From: Tropicimonas sp. IMCC34011
GTDB taxonomy: Bacteria > Pseudomonadota > Alphaproteobacteria > Rhodobacterales > Rhodobacteraceae
Reading direction: 5' to 3'
NCBI RefSeq assembly: GCF_003390865.1
Contig: NZ_QMEJ01000001.1
Coordinates: forward strand, 930,001 to 994,000
Length of the DNA: 64,000 nucleotides
In this document: positions 17,097-25,694 of the stretch, in pieces
Position numbering within the stretch: the stretch's first letter is position 1
Layout: the number at the start of each line of letters is the position of its first letter
Notes under the pieces: generated by a model
What the model saw: the letters and a program-made list of their open reading frames with translations, nothing else
Databases searched by the model: none
Told to the model about the DNA's origin: nothing
Position numbers and translations under genes: made by a program

Positions 17097-18239
17097 GTGC
17101 CGCCTCCCCTGCCGCCCGTGACCGCCAAAGACCAGGCGGCCCCCGGAGAGATCGAGAAGCATCGCTTCCCCTGCCCCGCCTGCGGCTCGGACATGCGCTT
17201 CCGTCCCGGCGGGATGGAGCTTCTGTGTGACCATTGCGGCCACGAGGAAGCGATCGAGGCGCCTGGCGGGGCGCAGCTGGCCGAGGCGCTGCGCGAGCTC
17301 GACTTCGCCGAGGCCGCGCGCGGCGGCCTGCCGGAGGCGCAGATGGAGACGACCCGCACCGTCCATTGCGACAGCTGCGGGGCGAATGTCGAACTGGGTG
17401 AGGCCGGGACGGCGCGGGAATGTCCGTTCTGCGGCTCCCCCCTCGTGGCGGGCGCCGCGGCGCACCGACATGTCCGGCCATCCGCCGTCCTGCCCTTCAA
17501 GATCACCGAAGAGGCGGCGCGGCAGCACATGACCGACTGGCTCGGCGGCCTGTGGTTCGCGCCGAACGGTCTGCGGGACTACGCCCGCAAGGGGCGCCGG
17601 ATGCAGGGGATCTACGTGCCCTACTGGACGTTCGACGCAGCCACCGCGACCCGGTATTCCGGCCAGCGCGGGGACGATTACTGGACCACCGAAAGGCGCG
17701 TCCGCAACGGCAAGACGGAGACCGTTCGGGTGCGCAAGACGCGCTGGCGGTCGGTCTCGGGCCATGTCTCCCGCGCGTTCGACGACGTGCTCGTGGTCGC
17801 CTCGCGGTCCCTTCCGGTGGAGCATACGGACGCGCTCGAGCCGTGGGATCTGGGGGCTCTCAGGACCTATCTTCCGGCCTATCTCGCCGGGTTCCGGGCC
17901 GAGGGATACTCGGTCCCGGTCGAAGAGGGGTTCGGTGTCGCGAAGGGCAAGATGGAGACTGTGATCCGGGGCGATATCCGGCGCGACATCGGCGGAGACC
18001 ACCAGCGGATCTCCGGCCTGTCCACCGAGCATCGGCAGGTCACGTTCAAGCACATCCTGCTGCCCGTCTGGCTCGCCGCCTACAAGTTCCGCGGGGAGTC
18101 CTTCCGTTTCGTGGTCAACGGCCGCACGGGAGAGGTGAAAGGCGAACGGCCGTGGTCGAAGTGGAAGATCGCATTCGCCGTCCTCGTGGCCGCGATCCTC
18201 GCCGGCGTCTTCGCTTATTTCTACGGGATGTACGGCTGA
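17097..18239 (+). CDS. membrane-anchored double zinc-ribbon protein (TFIIB-type, YdjG-like)
   Basis: The 380-residue protein has two zinc ribbons: Cys26/29/44/47 (CPACG and CDHCG) and Cys91/94/109/112 (CDSCG and CPFCG). A central domain contains GIYVPYWTFDAATATRYSG and a strongly basic R/K stretch, and a C-terminal membrane helix (about 357-376) follows. Such proteins are often mis-annotated as primosomal N' or replication proteins because of the ribbons. In B. subtilis a similar zinc-ribbon protein (YdjG) is encoded with the SPFH protein YdjI, which matches the local context. GTG at 17097 was chosen because GGAGA precedes it. Confidence 0.75.
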   Translation: MPPPLPPVTAKDQAAPGEIEKHRFPCPACGSDMRFRPGGMELLCDHCGHEEAIEAPGGAQLAEALRELDFAEAARGGLPEAQMETTRTVHCDSCGANVELGEAGTARECPFCGSPLVAGAAAHRHVRPSAVLPFKITEEAARQHMTDWLGGLWFAPNGLRDYARKGRRMQGIYVPYWTFDAATATRYSGQRGDDYWTTERRVRNGKTETVRVRKTRWRSVSGHVSRAFDDVLVVASRSLPVEHTDALEPWDLGALRTYLPAYLAGFRAEGYSVPVEEGFGVAKGKMETVIRGDIRRDIGGDHQRISGLSTEHRQVTFKHILLPVWLAAYKFRGESFRFVVNGRTGEVKGERPWSKWKIAFAVLVAAILAGVFAYFYGMYG

Positions 18240-18376
18240 GCCGGGACAGGGACGAAGGTGGGGCGGATCGGTCACGCCCCGTGCCGCGGATGCCGCGCCG
18301 GGGCTTGCCCGGCCCGCCGCAGGCGCACAGGTAAGGCGTGTAACAGTTTCATGACACGCCCCGCCCGGAGAGCTTC

Positions 18377-19054
18377 ATGGCGCCTGCCGCCCCCTTTCGT
18401 TCCCGCTTCTCCGCAAGGTGGGCCGCGCTGCTCCTCGCGGGGGATATCGTTCTTGTCGCGGTCTTCCTGATCGTCGCCTTCCGCACCGGCGGGGACCTTC
18501 CGAACCTCCTCGATATCGAGAAGCAGGACAGCATCGCGTCGTCCTACATCTACGCCAAGTGGCTGGCCGCGGCCGTCGCGCTCCTGATCGCGGCGAAGCG
18601 CGGGGCCGGCGAGATGACGAGATCCTTCGGCTACATCTTCCTGATCATCCTGTTCGACGATTCGCTGGAGCTGCACGAGCGGGTCGGCGAATGGCTGGCG
18701 ACCGGCCTCGGCGTTCCGGCGCTCCCGGGTCTGCGGGTGGAAGATAGCGGCGAGTTGATGATCTGGGCGCTCTGGGGCGTGATCGCGGCGCTTCTGCTCT
18801 TCCGCGGCTGGCGCCGCGACGGGCCGGAGGGGCGCCGGTTCGGTCTGATCCTGACGGGCCTTATCGGACTTCTCGCCGTCTTCGGCATCCTCGGCGACAT
18901 GGCCCATGTGATGGCCGCGCGCGGGGGAATGGACGACAGCGCGGCGGCCATCATCCTCGCCGCCGTCGAGGACGGGGGCGAGCTTCTCGTGGCCTCTCTG
19001 ATGGTGGCGTTCGCAATCCCGCGCGTTCCGCCGAAGACGCGCGCCTTGCCGTAG
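18377..19054 (+). CDS. hypothetical polytopic membrane protein
   Basis: The 225-residue protein has about five membrane helices (near residues 14-35, 58-78, 86-98, 128-145, 155-175, with a weaker one at the end). Conserved-looking acidic motifs FDDSLELHERVGEW and EDGGELLVAS lie at helix ends and could form a polar or metal site in the membrane. GGAGAG precedes ATG at good spacing. I do not recognise the family. It follows the zinc-ribbon gene after 137 bases in the same direction, so a functional link with the stress island is possible but not shown. Confidence 0.65.
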   Translation: MAPAAPFRSRFSARWAALLLAGDIVLVAVFLIVAFRTGGDLPNLLDIEKQDSIASSYIYAKWLAAAVALLIAAKRGAGEMTRSFGYIFLIILFDDSLELHERVGEWLATGLGVPALPGLRVEDSGELMIWALWGVIAALLLFRGWRRDGPEGRRFGLILTGLIGLLAVFGILGDMAHVMAARGGMDDSAAAIILAAVEDGGELLVASLMVAFAIPRVPPKTRALP

Positions 19055-19105
19055 CGGCCCGCCTTCGCTAATCGCGACTGCGCCGGTACCAAAAAAGGTG
19101 ATGCG

Positions 19106-20035
19106 ATGATCCTCTGCGCGGGCGAGGCCCTGATCGACATGCTGCCGCGGACGAGCACCGCAGGCGAGGACGCCTTCGCGCCGGTTCCGGGCGGGGCCGT
19201 CTTCAACACCGCCATCGCGCTCGGCCGGCTCGGCATCCCGGTACGCTTCTTCTGCGGCATCTCCCGCGATCTGTTCGGCACCCGGCTCATGGCGGCCCTC
19301 GAGGCGAGCGGGGTGGACGCCGCCCCGGCCATCCGCTCGGACCGGCCGACGACGCTCGCCTTCGTCGAGCTCGTGGACGGACAGGCGCGCTACGCCTTCT
19401 ACGACGAGGCCTCCGCCGCGCGGCAGATCCGCCAGCGGGATCTGCCGGGAGCGAGGAAGATGGAGGGCGTGGATGCGGTCTTCGTCGGCGGCATCTCCCT
19501 CGTGCCGGAGCCGTGCGGCGGGGCGTACGAGGCCCTCGCGAAGCGGGAATCGGGCAAGCGACTGGTGATGCTGGATCCGAATATCCGGCAGAGTTTCATC
19601 AAGGAGGACCGCCCGTTCCGGGACCGCGTCTTTCGCATGATCGCCTCGGCGGATGCGGTGAAGGTCTCGGACGAGGACCTCGAATGGATCCTCGGGCCCG
19701 GCGACATCGCGACGCGGGCGGAGCAGATGCTGGCGCTCGGCCCCGATCTCGTCTGCGTCACCCAGGGCTCGAAAGGGGTTACGGCGTACCTTCCGGGACA
19801 GGAACACCTCGTCCTCGCGGACCGGGTCGAGGTGGTGGATACGGTGGGCGCGGGTGACACGTTCAACGCAGGGCTGCTGGCGGGGCTTCACAAGGCGGGG
19901 CGTCTGTCGCCCGGCGCGCTCAAGCGGATCCCGACGGACGATCTTCTGTCCGCCCTGCGCCTCGGCGCGCGGGCGGCCGCCGTCACCGTCTCCCGCGCAG
20001 GCGCCAATCCCCCGTGGGCGGACGAGCTGGCATGA
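19106..20035 (+). CDS. PfkB-family carbohydrate kinase, fructokinase-like
   Basis: The 309-residue ribokinase-fold kinase has the PfkB signatures [15 protein letters not shown] (about residues 30-44) and [16 protein letters not shown] (about 250-265), in which the Asp after GAG is the catalytic base. Overall form ([11 protein letters not shown] start, [10 protein letters not shown] block) fits fructokinase, ATP + D-fructose to fructose 6-phosphate, though other sugars are possible. An AAGG-containing site precedes ATG. Its stop overlaps the dtd start by four bases, so the two are coupled without an obvious metabolic link. Confidence 0.85.
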   Translation: MILCAGEALIDMLPRTSTAGEDAFAPVPGGAVFNTAIALGRLGIPVRFFCGISRDLFGTRLMAALEASGVDAAPAIRSDRPTTLAFVELVDGQARYAFYDEASAARQIRQRDLPGARKMEGVDAVFVGGISLVPEPCGGAYEALAKRESGKRLVMLDPNIRQSFIKEDRPFRDRVFRMIASADAVKVSDEDLEWILGPGDIATRAEQMLALGPDLVCVTQGSKGVTAYLPGQEHLVLADRVEVVDTVGAGDTFNAGLLAGLHKAGRLSPGALKRIPTDDLLSALRLGARAAAVTVSRAGANPPWADELA

Positions 20036-20478
20036 GGGCCCTGATCCAGCGCGCCACCGAAGGCTCGGTTACCGTGGACGGCGAGACGATCGGACAGATC
20101 GGGCCGGGCGTCGTCATCCTGATCTGTGCCATGCGGGGGGATACCGAGGAGACCGGCCGGGCGCTCGCCGCAAAGATCGCGAAACTGCGCATCTTCCGCG
20201 ACGAGGACGGGCGGATGAACCGCTCCCTCCTCGATACAGGCGGCGCTGCGTTGGTCGTGTCGCAGTTCACGCTCGCCGCCGATACCAGTCGCGGAAATCG
20301 GCCGGGGTTCTCCGCGGCCGCGCCGCCGGAGGAGGGCGAGGCGCTCTACCTCTCCTTCGCGGAGGCGCTGAGGGCGGCCGGCATCGAGGTCGCCACGGGG
20401 CGGTTCGGAGCGGACATGGCCGTCTCGCTGGTCAATGACGGGCCGGTGACCATCTGGATGGACACGGCCGGGAGCTGA
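20032..20478 (+). CDS. dtd: D-aminoacyl-tRNA deacylase
   Basis: The 148-residue protein has the two DTD signature segments: [20 protein letters not shown] (20 residues; the SQ..T motif supplies the active-site Thr) and GPVTIWMDT (the Gly-cisPro motif) near the end. It removes D-amino acids, and Gly from tRNA-Ala, from mischarged tRNA. The length is normal. Translation is coupled with the upstream sugar kinase through an ATGA overlap. Confidence 0.93.
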   Translation: MRALIQRATEGSVTVDGETIGQIGPGVVILICAMRGDTEETGRALAAKIAKLRIFRDEDGRMNRSLLDTGGAALVVSQFTLAADTSRGNRPGFSAAAPPEEGEALYLSFAEALRAAGIEVATGRFGADMAVSLVNDGPVTIWMDTAGS

Positions 20479-20632
20479 TGCCGCTGCGTCATGTGCGGGG
20501 TGTCGCGGGATCATGGGATCGCGGCGCGAGAGCCATGAAGAGCAGGCGTCCGGGCCGGGTAGTGCTCCCCCTGCTCCATGCGCGGCCGGAGCGCCCGCCC
20601 CGCTGCCGGCCTCACGTGCACCTCACGGCTGC

Positions 20633-20660
20633 TTGACTTACGTTAGAGCCGCGCCATTCT
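20633..20660 (+). promoter_or_regulatory. possible promoter giving a near-leaderless ATP-grasp mRNA
   Basis: TTGACT at 20633-20638 is a good -35 hexamer; CATTCT at 20655-20660 is a weak -10 hexamer 16 bases later. Initiation would fall at or next to the ATG at 20669, and no ribosome-binding sequence lies before that ATG. The -10 match is only three of six bases, so the call is weak. Confidence 0.3.
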
Positions 20661-20668
20661 GCTAAGCC

Positions 20669-22096
20669 ATGAACAGCGGCCAGAAATTTTTCGACGAGAT
20701 GCTGGCGGCGGATGGCAGTGCCCGCTCCGCCTACGCCGGATACAGCCATTGGTACGAGGCCGAGGAACTGGCCCGTCTGCGCAAGAAGGCGAGCGAGGCG
20801 GAAGGCTTCTTCCGTCGCACCGGCATCACCTTCAACGTCTACGGCGAGACGGAAGCGAGCGAGCGGCTCATTCCCTTCGACATCGTCCCGCGCATCCTCT
20901 CGGGGCGCGAATGGGCGCGCCTGACAAAGGGCATCGAGCAGCGCGTCCGCGCGATCAACGCGTTCCTGCATGACATCTACCACCGGCAGGAGATCGTCCG
21001 CGCCGGTCGCGTCCCGCAGTCCCTGATCGAGAACAACGAGGCCTTCGAGCCGAAGATGATCGGCGTGTCGCCTCCGGGCGGTGTCTACACCCACATCGTC
21101 GGCGTCGACCTCGTGCGCACGGGCCCGGACGAGTTCTACGTTCTCGAGGACAATGCCCGCACGCCCTCCGGCGTCAGCTACATGCTGGAGAACCGGGAGA
21201 CGATGCTGCAGATGTTCCCGGAGCTCTTCGGCGCGATCAAGGTGCAGGGCGTCCAGGATTATCCGCTGCGGCTCCGTCGCTCCCTCGCCGCCTGCGCGCC
21301 GCCCTCCACGTCCGGAAAGCCGCGCGTGGCGGTGCTGACGCCCGGCATCCATAACTCCGCTTACTACGAACATTCCTTCCTCGCCGATCACATGGGCGCC
21401 GAGCTGGTGGAAGGCCACGACCTGCGGGTCGACAATGGCCGCATCGCGATGCGCACGACGAGGGGGTACACACCGATCGACGTGCTCTATCGCCGGGTGG
21501 ACGACGATTTCCTCGATCCGCTGAACTTCCGTCCGGACAGCTACCTCGGCGTTCCGGGGATCATGGACATCTACCGCGCGGGCGGGATCACCATCGCCAA
21601 CGCCCCCGGAACCGGCATCGCCGACGACAAGGCGATCTATTCCTACATGCCCGAGATCGTCGAGTTCTACACCGGCGAGAAGCCGATCCTGAAGAACGTG
21701 CCGACGCATCGGTGCTCCGATCCCGAGAGCCTTGCCTACGTGCTCGACAACCTGTCCGAACTCGTTGTCAAGGAGGTCCACGGCTCGGGCGGCTACGGGA
21801 TGCTGGTCGGCCCGGCGGCCTCCAGCGAGGAGCTGGAGACGTTCCGCGCCAAGCTGCAAGCGAAGCCGGGAAACTACATCGCCCAGCCGACGCTCGCGCT
21901 GTCGACCGTGCCCATCCTGACCGAGGCGGGGCTCGCTCCGCGGCATGTCGACCTTCGGCCCTTCGTTCTCGTCTCCCCCGACCGGATCGACATCACGCCG
22001 GGCGGGCTGACCCGCGTGGCGCTGAAGGAGGGCTCGCTCGTGGTCAATTCGAGCCAGGGCGGCGGGACCAAGGATACCTGGGTGCTGGAGGAGTAA
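20669..22096 (+). CDS. circularly permuted ATP-grasp protein (COG2308)
   Basis: The 475-residue protein matches the circularly permuted ATP-grasp type 2 family: DEMLAADGSARSAYAGYSHW at the start (20 residues), RLIPFDIVPRILSGREW, YVLEDNARTPSGVSYMLENR (20 residues) and VVKEVHGSGGYGMLVGP, the last being the glycine-rich ATP loop. ATP-grasp enzymes form amide or peptide bonds through acyl phosphates. It heads a four-gene operon with an alpha-E protein, a transglutaminase-like protein and an Anbu peptidase, a conserved set thought to synthesise and process a peptide or protein tag of unknown nature. There is no clear ribosome site before ATG. Confidence 0.88.
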   Translation: MNSGQKFFDEMLAADGSARSAYAGYSHWYEAEELARLRKKASEAEGFFRRTGITFNVYGETEASERLIPFDIVPRILSGREWARLTKGIEQRVRAINAFLHDIYHRQEIVRAGRVPQSLIENNEAFEPKMIGVSPPGGVYTHIVGVDLVRTGPDEFYVLEDNARTPSGVSYMLENRETMLQMFPELFGAIKVQGVQDYPLRLRRSLAACAPPSTSGKPRVAVLTPGIHNSAYYEHSFLADHMGAELVEGHDLRVDNGRIAMRTTRGYTPIDVLYRRVDDDFLDPLNFRPDSYLGVPGIMDIYRAGGITIANAPGTGIADDKAIYSYMPEIVEFYTGEKPILKNVPTHRCSDPESLAYVLDNLSELVVKEVHGSGGYGMLVGPAASSEELETFRAKLQAKPGNYIAQPTLALSTVPILTEAGLAPRHVDLRPFVLVSPDRIDITPGGLTRVALKEGSLVVNSSQGGGTKDTWVLEE

Positions 22097-22100
22097 CGCC

Positions 22101-23042
22101 ATGCTGGGCAAGACAGCCGGCGGACTCTACTGGATGTTCCGCTATCTCGAACGGTCCGAGAACATTTCCCGCCTGATCGAGGCGGGCTTCAGGATCGCGC
22201 TCACGCGTCCGTCGAATTCGGAGGACGAGTGGGCCGGCATCATCGATGCCGCGGGCTGCCGCAGAGCCTACGAGGCGCGGCATTCGGAGTTCACGCAAGG
22301 GAACGCCATCGACTTCCTGCTGCGCGACCCTGCGAACCCGTCCTGCACGCTCAACGCCATCGAGAATGCGCGCAACAATGCCCGCCTCGTCCGGGTGGCG
22401 CTGTCCCGGGAGGTCTGGGAGGCGACGAACGAGTGCTGGATGGAGGTCCGTCAGGCGCTCTCGCAGCCGGTGAAGGACAGGGACCTGCCCGAGGTGCTCG
22501 CCCTCATCCGCAAGCAGAGCGCGCTCGTGCGCGGCGCACTTCATGGAACGATGCTGCGTAACGATGTCTTCAACTTCGCCCGCATCGGCACGTTCCTCGA
22601 ACGGGCGGACAGCACGGCACGGATCCTCGACGTCAAGTACTACGTGCTCCTGCCCTCGGCGAGCCAGATCGGCTCCGCCCTCGACAACGTGCAGTGGGAA
22701 AACATCCTGCGCTCGGTCGGCGGGGCACGGGCCTATCGCTGGCTGAACGGGTCGGACATCTCGTCCGCCGGGATCGCCGAGTTCCTGATCCTCGACCGGC
22801 AGATGCCGCGCTCGCTGATCTTCTGCGCCGAGAACATCGCGGGGAACCTGTCCTACATCATGCAGCAATACGGCGATCGCCTGACCTGCCACGACTATGC
22901 CGACGGCCTCGTCGGACGGCTCGGCTCAACAGCGATCCAGTCCATCCTCGATGCCGGTTTGCATGAGTTCATCGTCGATTTCCTCGAGACGAACGCGGCG
23001 CTCGGGCGGCAGATCGAAACCGAATACCGCTTCTACGGGTAA
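22101..23042 (+). CDS. alpha-E domain protein (COG2307)
   Basis: The 313-residue all-helical protein shows the alpha-E pattern from the N-terminus (GGLYWMFRYLERSENISRLI, 20 residues) and repeated Arg/Glu-rich helices such as FARIGTFLERADSTARILD. The biochemical role is unknown; the family is nearly always encoded beside COG2308 ATP-grasp and transglutaminase genes. GAGGAG lies in the end of the ATP-grasp gene, four codons before ATG, and the gap is four bases, so the two are co-translated. Confidence 0.9.
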   Translation: MLGKTAGGLYWMFRYLERSENISRLIEAGFRIALTRPSNSEDEWAGIIDAAGCRRAYEARHSEFTQGNAIDFLLRDPANPSCTLNAIENARNNARLVRVALSREVWEATNECWMEVRQALSQPVKDRDLPEVLALIRKQSALVRGALHGTMLRNDVFNFARIGTFLERADSTARILDVKYYVLLPSASQIGSALDNVQWENILRSVGGARAYRWLNGSDISSAGIAEFLILDRQMPRSLIFCAENIAGNLSYIMQQYGDRLTCHDYADGLVGRLGSTAIQSILDAGLHEFIVDFLETNAALGRQIETEYRFYG

Positions 23043-23046
23043 CCAG

Positions 23047-23850
23047 ATGCGCCTCAGGATCAGACACAAGACGGCCTACGAGTTCGCGGCTCCCGCCAGC
23101 TACGGGCTGCAACAGATCCGGCTCACGCCGAAGAGCCGGATCGGGCAGAGTGTCCTGACCTGGGACACGCAGATCGAGGGCGGCCGGGTCGAGACCGAGT
23201 TCGACGACCACAACATGAACCGCGTCATCCTCGCCTCCTTCACACCCGGCGTCGAACAGGTCACGATAACCTGCGACGGCGAGGTGGAAACGGCAGACAC
23301 CAGCGGCGTCGTCGGGCAGCATGCGGGCTTCACGCCCCTGTGGTACTTTCTCTGGAACACCGATCTCAGCCGCCCCGGCGAGCGCGTCGAGGCGCTGATC
23401 GAGGGCTTGCGGGACGAGAGCGACCTCGTGACACGGATGCACGCCCTGTCCGCAAGGATCGCCGAGAACGTCGCCTACGAGACCGGCCGGACCTCGGCCA
23501 TCACCACGGCCGAGGAGGCGCTGATCGAGGGTCGCGGCGTCTGCCAGGATCACGCTCACATCTTCTGCGCCGCCGCCCGCGCCATGGGACTGCCGGCGCG
23601 CTACGTCTCGGGCTACCTGATGATGGACGACCGCACCGAGCAGGAGGCGACCCACGCCTGGGCGGAGACGCATATCGACGGGCTCGGCTGGGTCGGCTTC
23701 GACGTCAGCAATGCAATCTCCCCCGACATGCGTTATGTGCGGGTGGCGACCGGGCTCGACTACAAGGAAGCGGCCCCGATTGCCGGATTACATTACGGCG
23801 CCTCCTCCGGTGCGATGCCGCACGTGCAGATCGAGGTGCAGCAGCAATAA
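23047..23850 (+). CDS. transglutaminase-like cysteine protein (COG1305)
   Basis: The 267-residue protein has an N-terminal beta domain (residues 1-90; LRIRHKTAYEFAAPASYGLQ, 20 residues) and a papain-like transglutaminase core with catalytic Cys166 (GRGVCQDHAH), His203 (THAWAE) and Asp219 (GFDVSN). It could hydrolyse or transfer gamma-glutamyl or peptide amides. It is the third gene of the ATP-grasp operon, four bases after the alpha-E stop. There is no signal peptide, so it acts in the cytoplasm. Confidence 0.9.
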   Translation: MRLRIRHKTAYEFAAPASYGLQQIRLTPKSRIGQSVLTWDTQIEGGRVETEFDDHNMNRVILASFTPGVEQVTITCDGEVETADTSGVVGQHAGFTPLWYFLWNTDLSRPGERVEALIEGLRDESDLVTRMHALSARIAENVAYETGRTSAITTAEEALIEGRGVCQDHAHIFCAAARAMGLPARYVSGYLMMDDRTEQEATHAWAETHIDGLGWVGFDVSNAISPDMRYVRVATGLDYKEAAPIAGLHYGASSGAMPHVQIEVQQQ

Positions 23851-23882
23851 GGCGCCCCTTCCCCGGGGCGAACACGAGATAC

Positions 23883-24620
23883 ATGACCTACTGCGTCGGG
23901 CTCCGGCTCAACCGCGGCCTTCTCTTCATGTCCGACACCCGCACGAATGCCGGCGTCGACAACATTTCCACATTCCGGAAGATGCACACGTGGCAGGGCG
24001 AGGGACGTTTCCTCACCCTCCTGTCCTCGGGCAACCTCGCCACGACGCAGGCCGTGGTCTCCCATCTCGAGGAACGCACGAAGGCCGCCGAGGACCGCAG
24101 CCCGTCGATCCTCGAACAGCCGTCGATGTTCCAGGCGGCGCTGACCGTGGGCGAGTGTCTTCGGGAGACGATCTCGCGCCAGAAGGGCGAGGGCCAGAAC
24201 GCGGCGAGCACCAGTCCCTTCAACGCCACGCTCATCCTCGGCGGTCAGATCGAGCCCGGGCCCCCGCGGCTCTTCCTGATCTATCCCGAAGGCAATTTCA
24301 TCGAAGCCTCGGATGACACCCCGTTCTTCCAGATCGGCGAAACCAAATACGGCCGCCCGATCCTCGTGCGCGCCTACGATCCCGAGATGAGTTTCGAGGC
24401 GGCGATCAAACTGCTGCTGGTGAGCTTCGATTCCACCATCAAGGCCAATCTCTCCGTCGGCCTGCCCCTCGACCTTCTGACTTACGAGGCAGACAGCTAC
24501 GCGCCGGGCGAGGAACGCCGCATCGAGGCGGACGATCCCTACTTCGCGCAGGTGTCCGAGGGATGGGGCGAGGCCTTGAAGAACGCGCTGGAATCGCTGC
24601 CCGATTTCGTCCTCGACTGA
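23883..24620 (+). CDS. proteasome-type peptidase Anbu (COG3484)
   Basis: The 245-residue Ntn-hydrolase begins MTYCVGLRLNRGLLFMSDTR (20 residues). After Met removal Thr2 would be the N-terminal nucleophile; Asp18 and Lys33 occupy the positions of the proteasome-type catalytic Asp and Lys. This is Anbu, the ancestral beta-subunit relative of HslV and the proteasome, which forms rings or open helices. Known substrates are lacking. It closes the ATP-grasp/alpha-E/transglutaminase operon and converges on the fds operon with a 37-base gap. Confidence 0.9.
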   Translation: MTYCVGLRLNRGLLFMSDTRTNAGVDNISTFRKMHTWQGEGRFLTLLSSGNLATTQAVVSHLEERTKAAEDRSPSILEQPSMFQAALTVGECLRETISRQKGEGQNAASTSPFNATLILGGQIEPGPPRLFLIYPEGNFIEASDDTPFFQIGETKYGRPILVRAYDPEMSFEAAIKLLLVSFDSTIKANLSVGLPLDLLTYEADSYAPGEERRIEADDPYFAQVSEGWGEALKNALESLPDFVLD

Positions 24621-24657
24621 CGCAGGGAGGCCTCGCCTCTCGCGCCGCCCGAGCGCC

Positions 24658-24930
24658 CTACCCCGGGCCCGGCGCGTTCCGGGCGTAGTCGCTTTGCGGG
24701 TGCCCGGCTTCGGGTTCGGAGGGGCGGCGGATGTCGGGGCCGGCGGCGAGGACGGCGCTGGGGAGACGATCATCCCCCGCTTCGATAAGCGCGATGAGGG
24801 GGCGACGCATCCGGGGCTCCCAGAAATCGTTCACATGCGCGGCGATCGAGCGGGCGGCTTCCTCTTCGGACAAGTGCGCGAAGGCCGTTGCGATCTGACG
24901 GATCATCCGGATCAGCGTTTCGTCTTTCAT
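24658..24930 (-). CDS. fdsD: NAD-dependent formate dehydrogenase delta subunit
   Basis: The 90-residue protein, starting MKDETLIRMIRQIATAF and containing VNDFWEPRMRRPLIALIE, is the small FdsD subunit found at the end of fds operons. It is needed for maturation or stability of the molybdenum enzyme rather than catalysis. The start overlaps the fdhD stop by four bases (ATGA). The tail of about 20 residues after RRPLIALIEAGDD is low-complexity. Confidence 0.88.
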   Translation of the reverse strand: MKDETLIRMIRQIATAFAHLSEEEAARSIAAHVNDFWEPRMRRPLIALIEAGDDRLPSAVLAAGPDIRRPSEPEAGHPQSDYARNAPGPG

Positions 24931-25694
24931 CCGTCGATCCTTTGGGGATGGGCGAGGCAGCGCGGCCCCGACTTGAGGTTGCAGACGAGCGTGAGCCCGG
25001 CCGCCTCTGCCATGCGCGCGGCGCGCTCTGTGGGCGCCGAGACCGACAGGATCGCCTCGGCGCCGATGGCGCAGGCCTTCTGGACCATCTCCACCGAAAC
25101 GCGGGAGGTCAGCACGATCGCGGACCCGGCCCCCTGCCATTCGGCGCGCGCCATTGCGCCGGCGAGCTTGTCGAGGGCGTTGTGGCGGCCGACGTCCTCG
25201 CGCACCATCATGACCCCCTCGTCGGGGCGCCAGAGACCGGCGGCATGAACCGCTCCCGTCGCATCGTGGAGGGGCTGACTGTCTCGCAGCGCATCTGCCA
25301 GTCCGGCAAGGAGAGGGCGGGGAATGCGCAAGGTCGCCGTCCCGATGCCGGGGGGCGGCCTCACGGCGGAGGAGATGGATTCGATGCCGCAGAGACCACA
25401 GCCCACGGGCCCCGCGGCGAGGCGGCGGCGCTCGGAGAGCTGCGCGGCGCGGTCGCCTGCGAGCCACATCCGCAGCTCGATGCCCTCTCCATGATCGACC
25501 GCCTCGAGATCCTCGATATCCCCCGCGCTGTCCACGACCCCCTCGGTCAGCGAGAAGCCCACCGCAAAATCCTCGAGGTCCTGCGGCGTCGCCATCATCA
25601 CGGCCTGCGTCGAGCCGTGATAGACCAGCGCAACCGGAACCTCTTCGGCGAGCGTACGGCCCTCGTGGGGCGGGCGGAGCGGGTCCATCCTCAT
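24927..25694 (-). CDS. fdhD: formate dehydrogenase accessory sulfurtransferase FdhD (FdsC)
   Basis: The 255-residue protein has the catalytic CGLC (Cys99, Cys102) in GPVGCGLCGIES and the VREDVGRHNALDKLAG block of FdhD. It carries sulfur from a cysteine desulfurase to the bis-MGD cofactor and inserts the sulfido ligand required for formate oxidation; in fds operons it is called FdsC. It overlaps fdsA upstream and fdsD downstream by four bases each. Length is normal. Confidence 0.93.
   Translation of the reverse strand: MRMDPLRPPHEGRTLAEEVPVALVYHGSTQAVMMATPQDLEDFAVGFSLTEGVVDSAGDIEDLEAVDHGEGIELRMWLAGDRAAQLSERRRLAAGPVGCGLCGIESISSAVRPPPGIGTATLRIPRPLLAGLADALRDSQPLHDATGAVHAAGLWRPDEGVMMVREDVGRHNALDKLAGAMARAEWQGAGSAIVLTSRVSVEMVQKACAIGAEAILSVSAPTERAARMAEAAGLTLVCNLKSGPRCLAHPQRIDG

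Noticed and set aside
17097-18239. Primosomal protein N' or transcription factor IIB, suggested by zinc ribbons
   Set aside because: There is no helicase core and no TFIIB cyclin fold; a C-terminal membrane helix and SPFH neighbour indicate a membrane protein.
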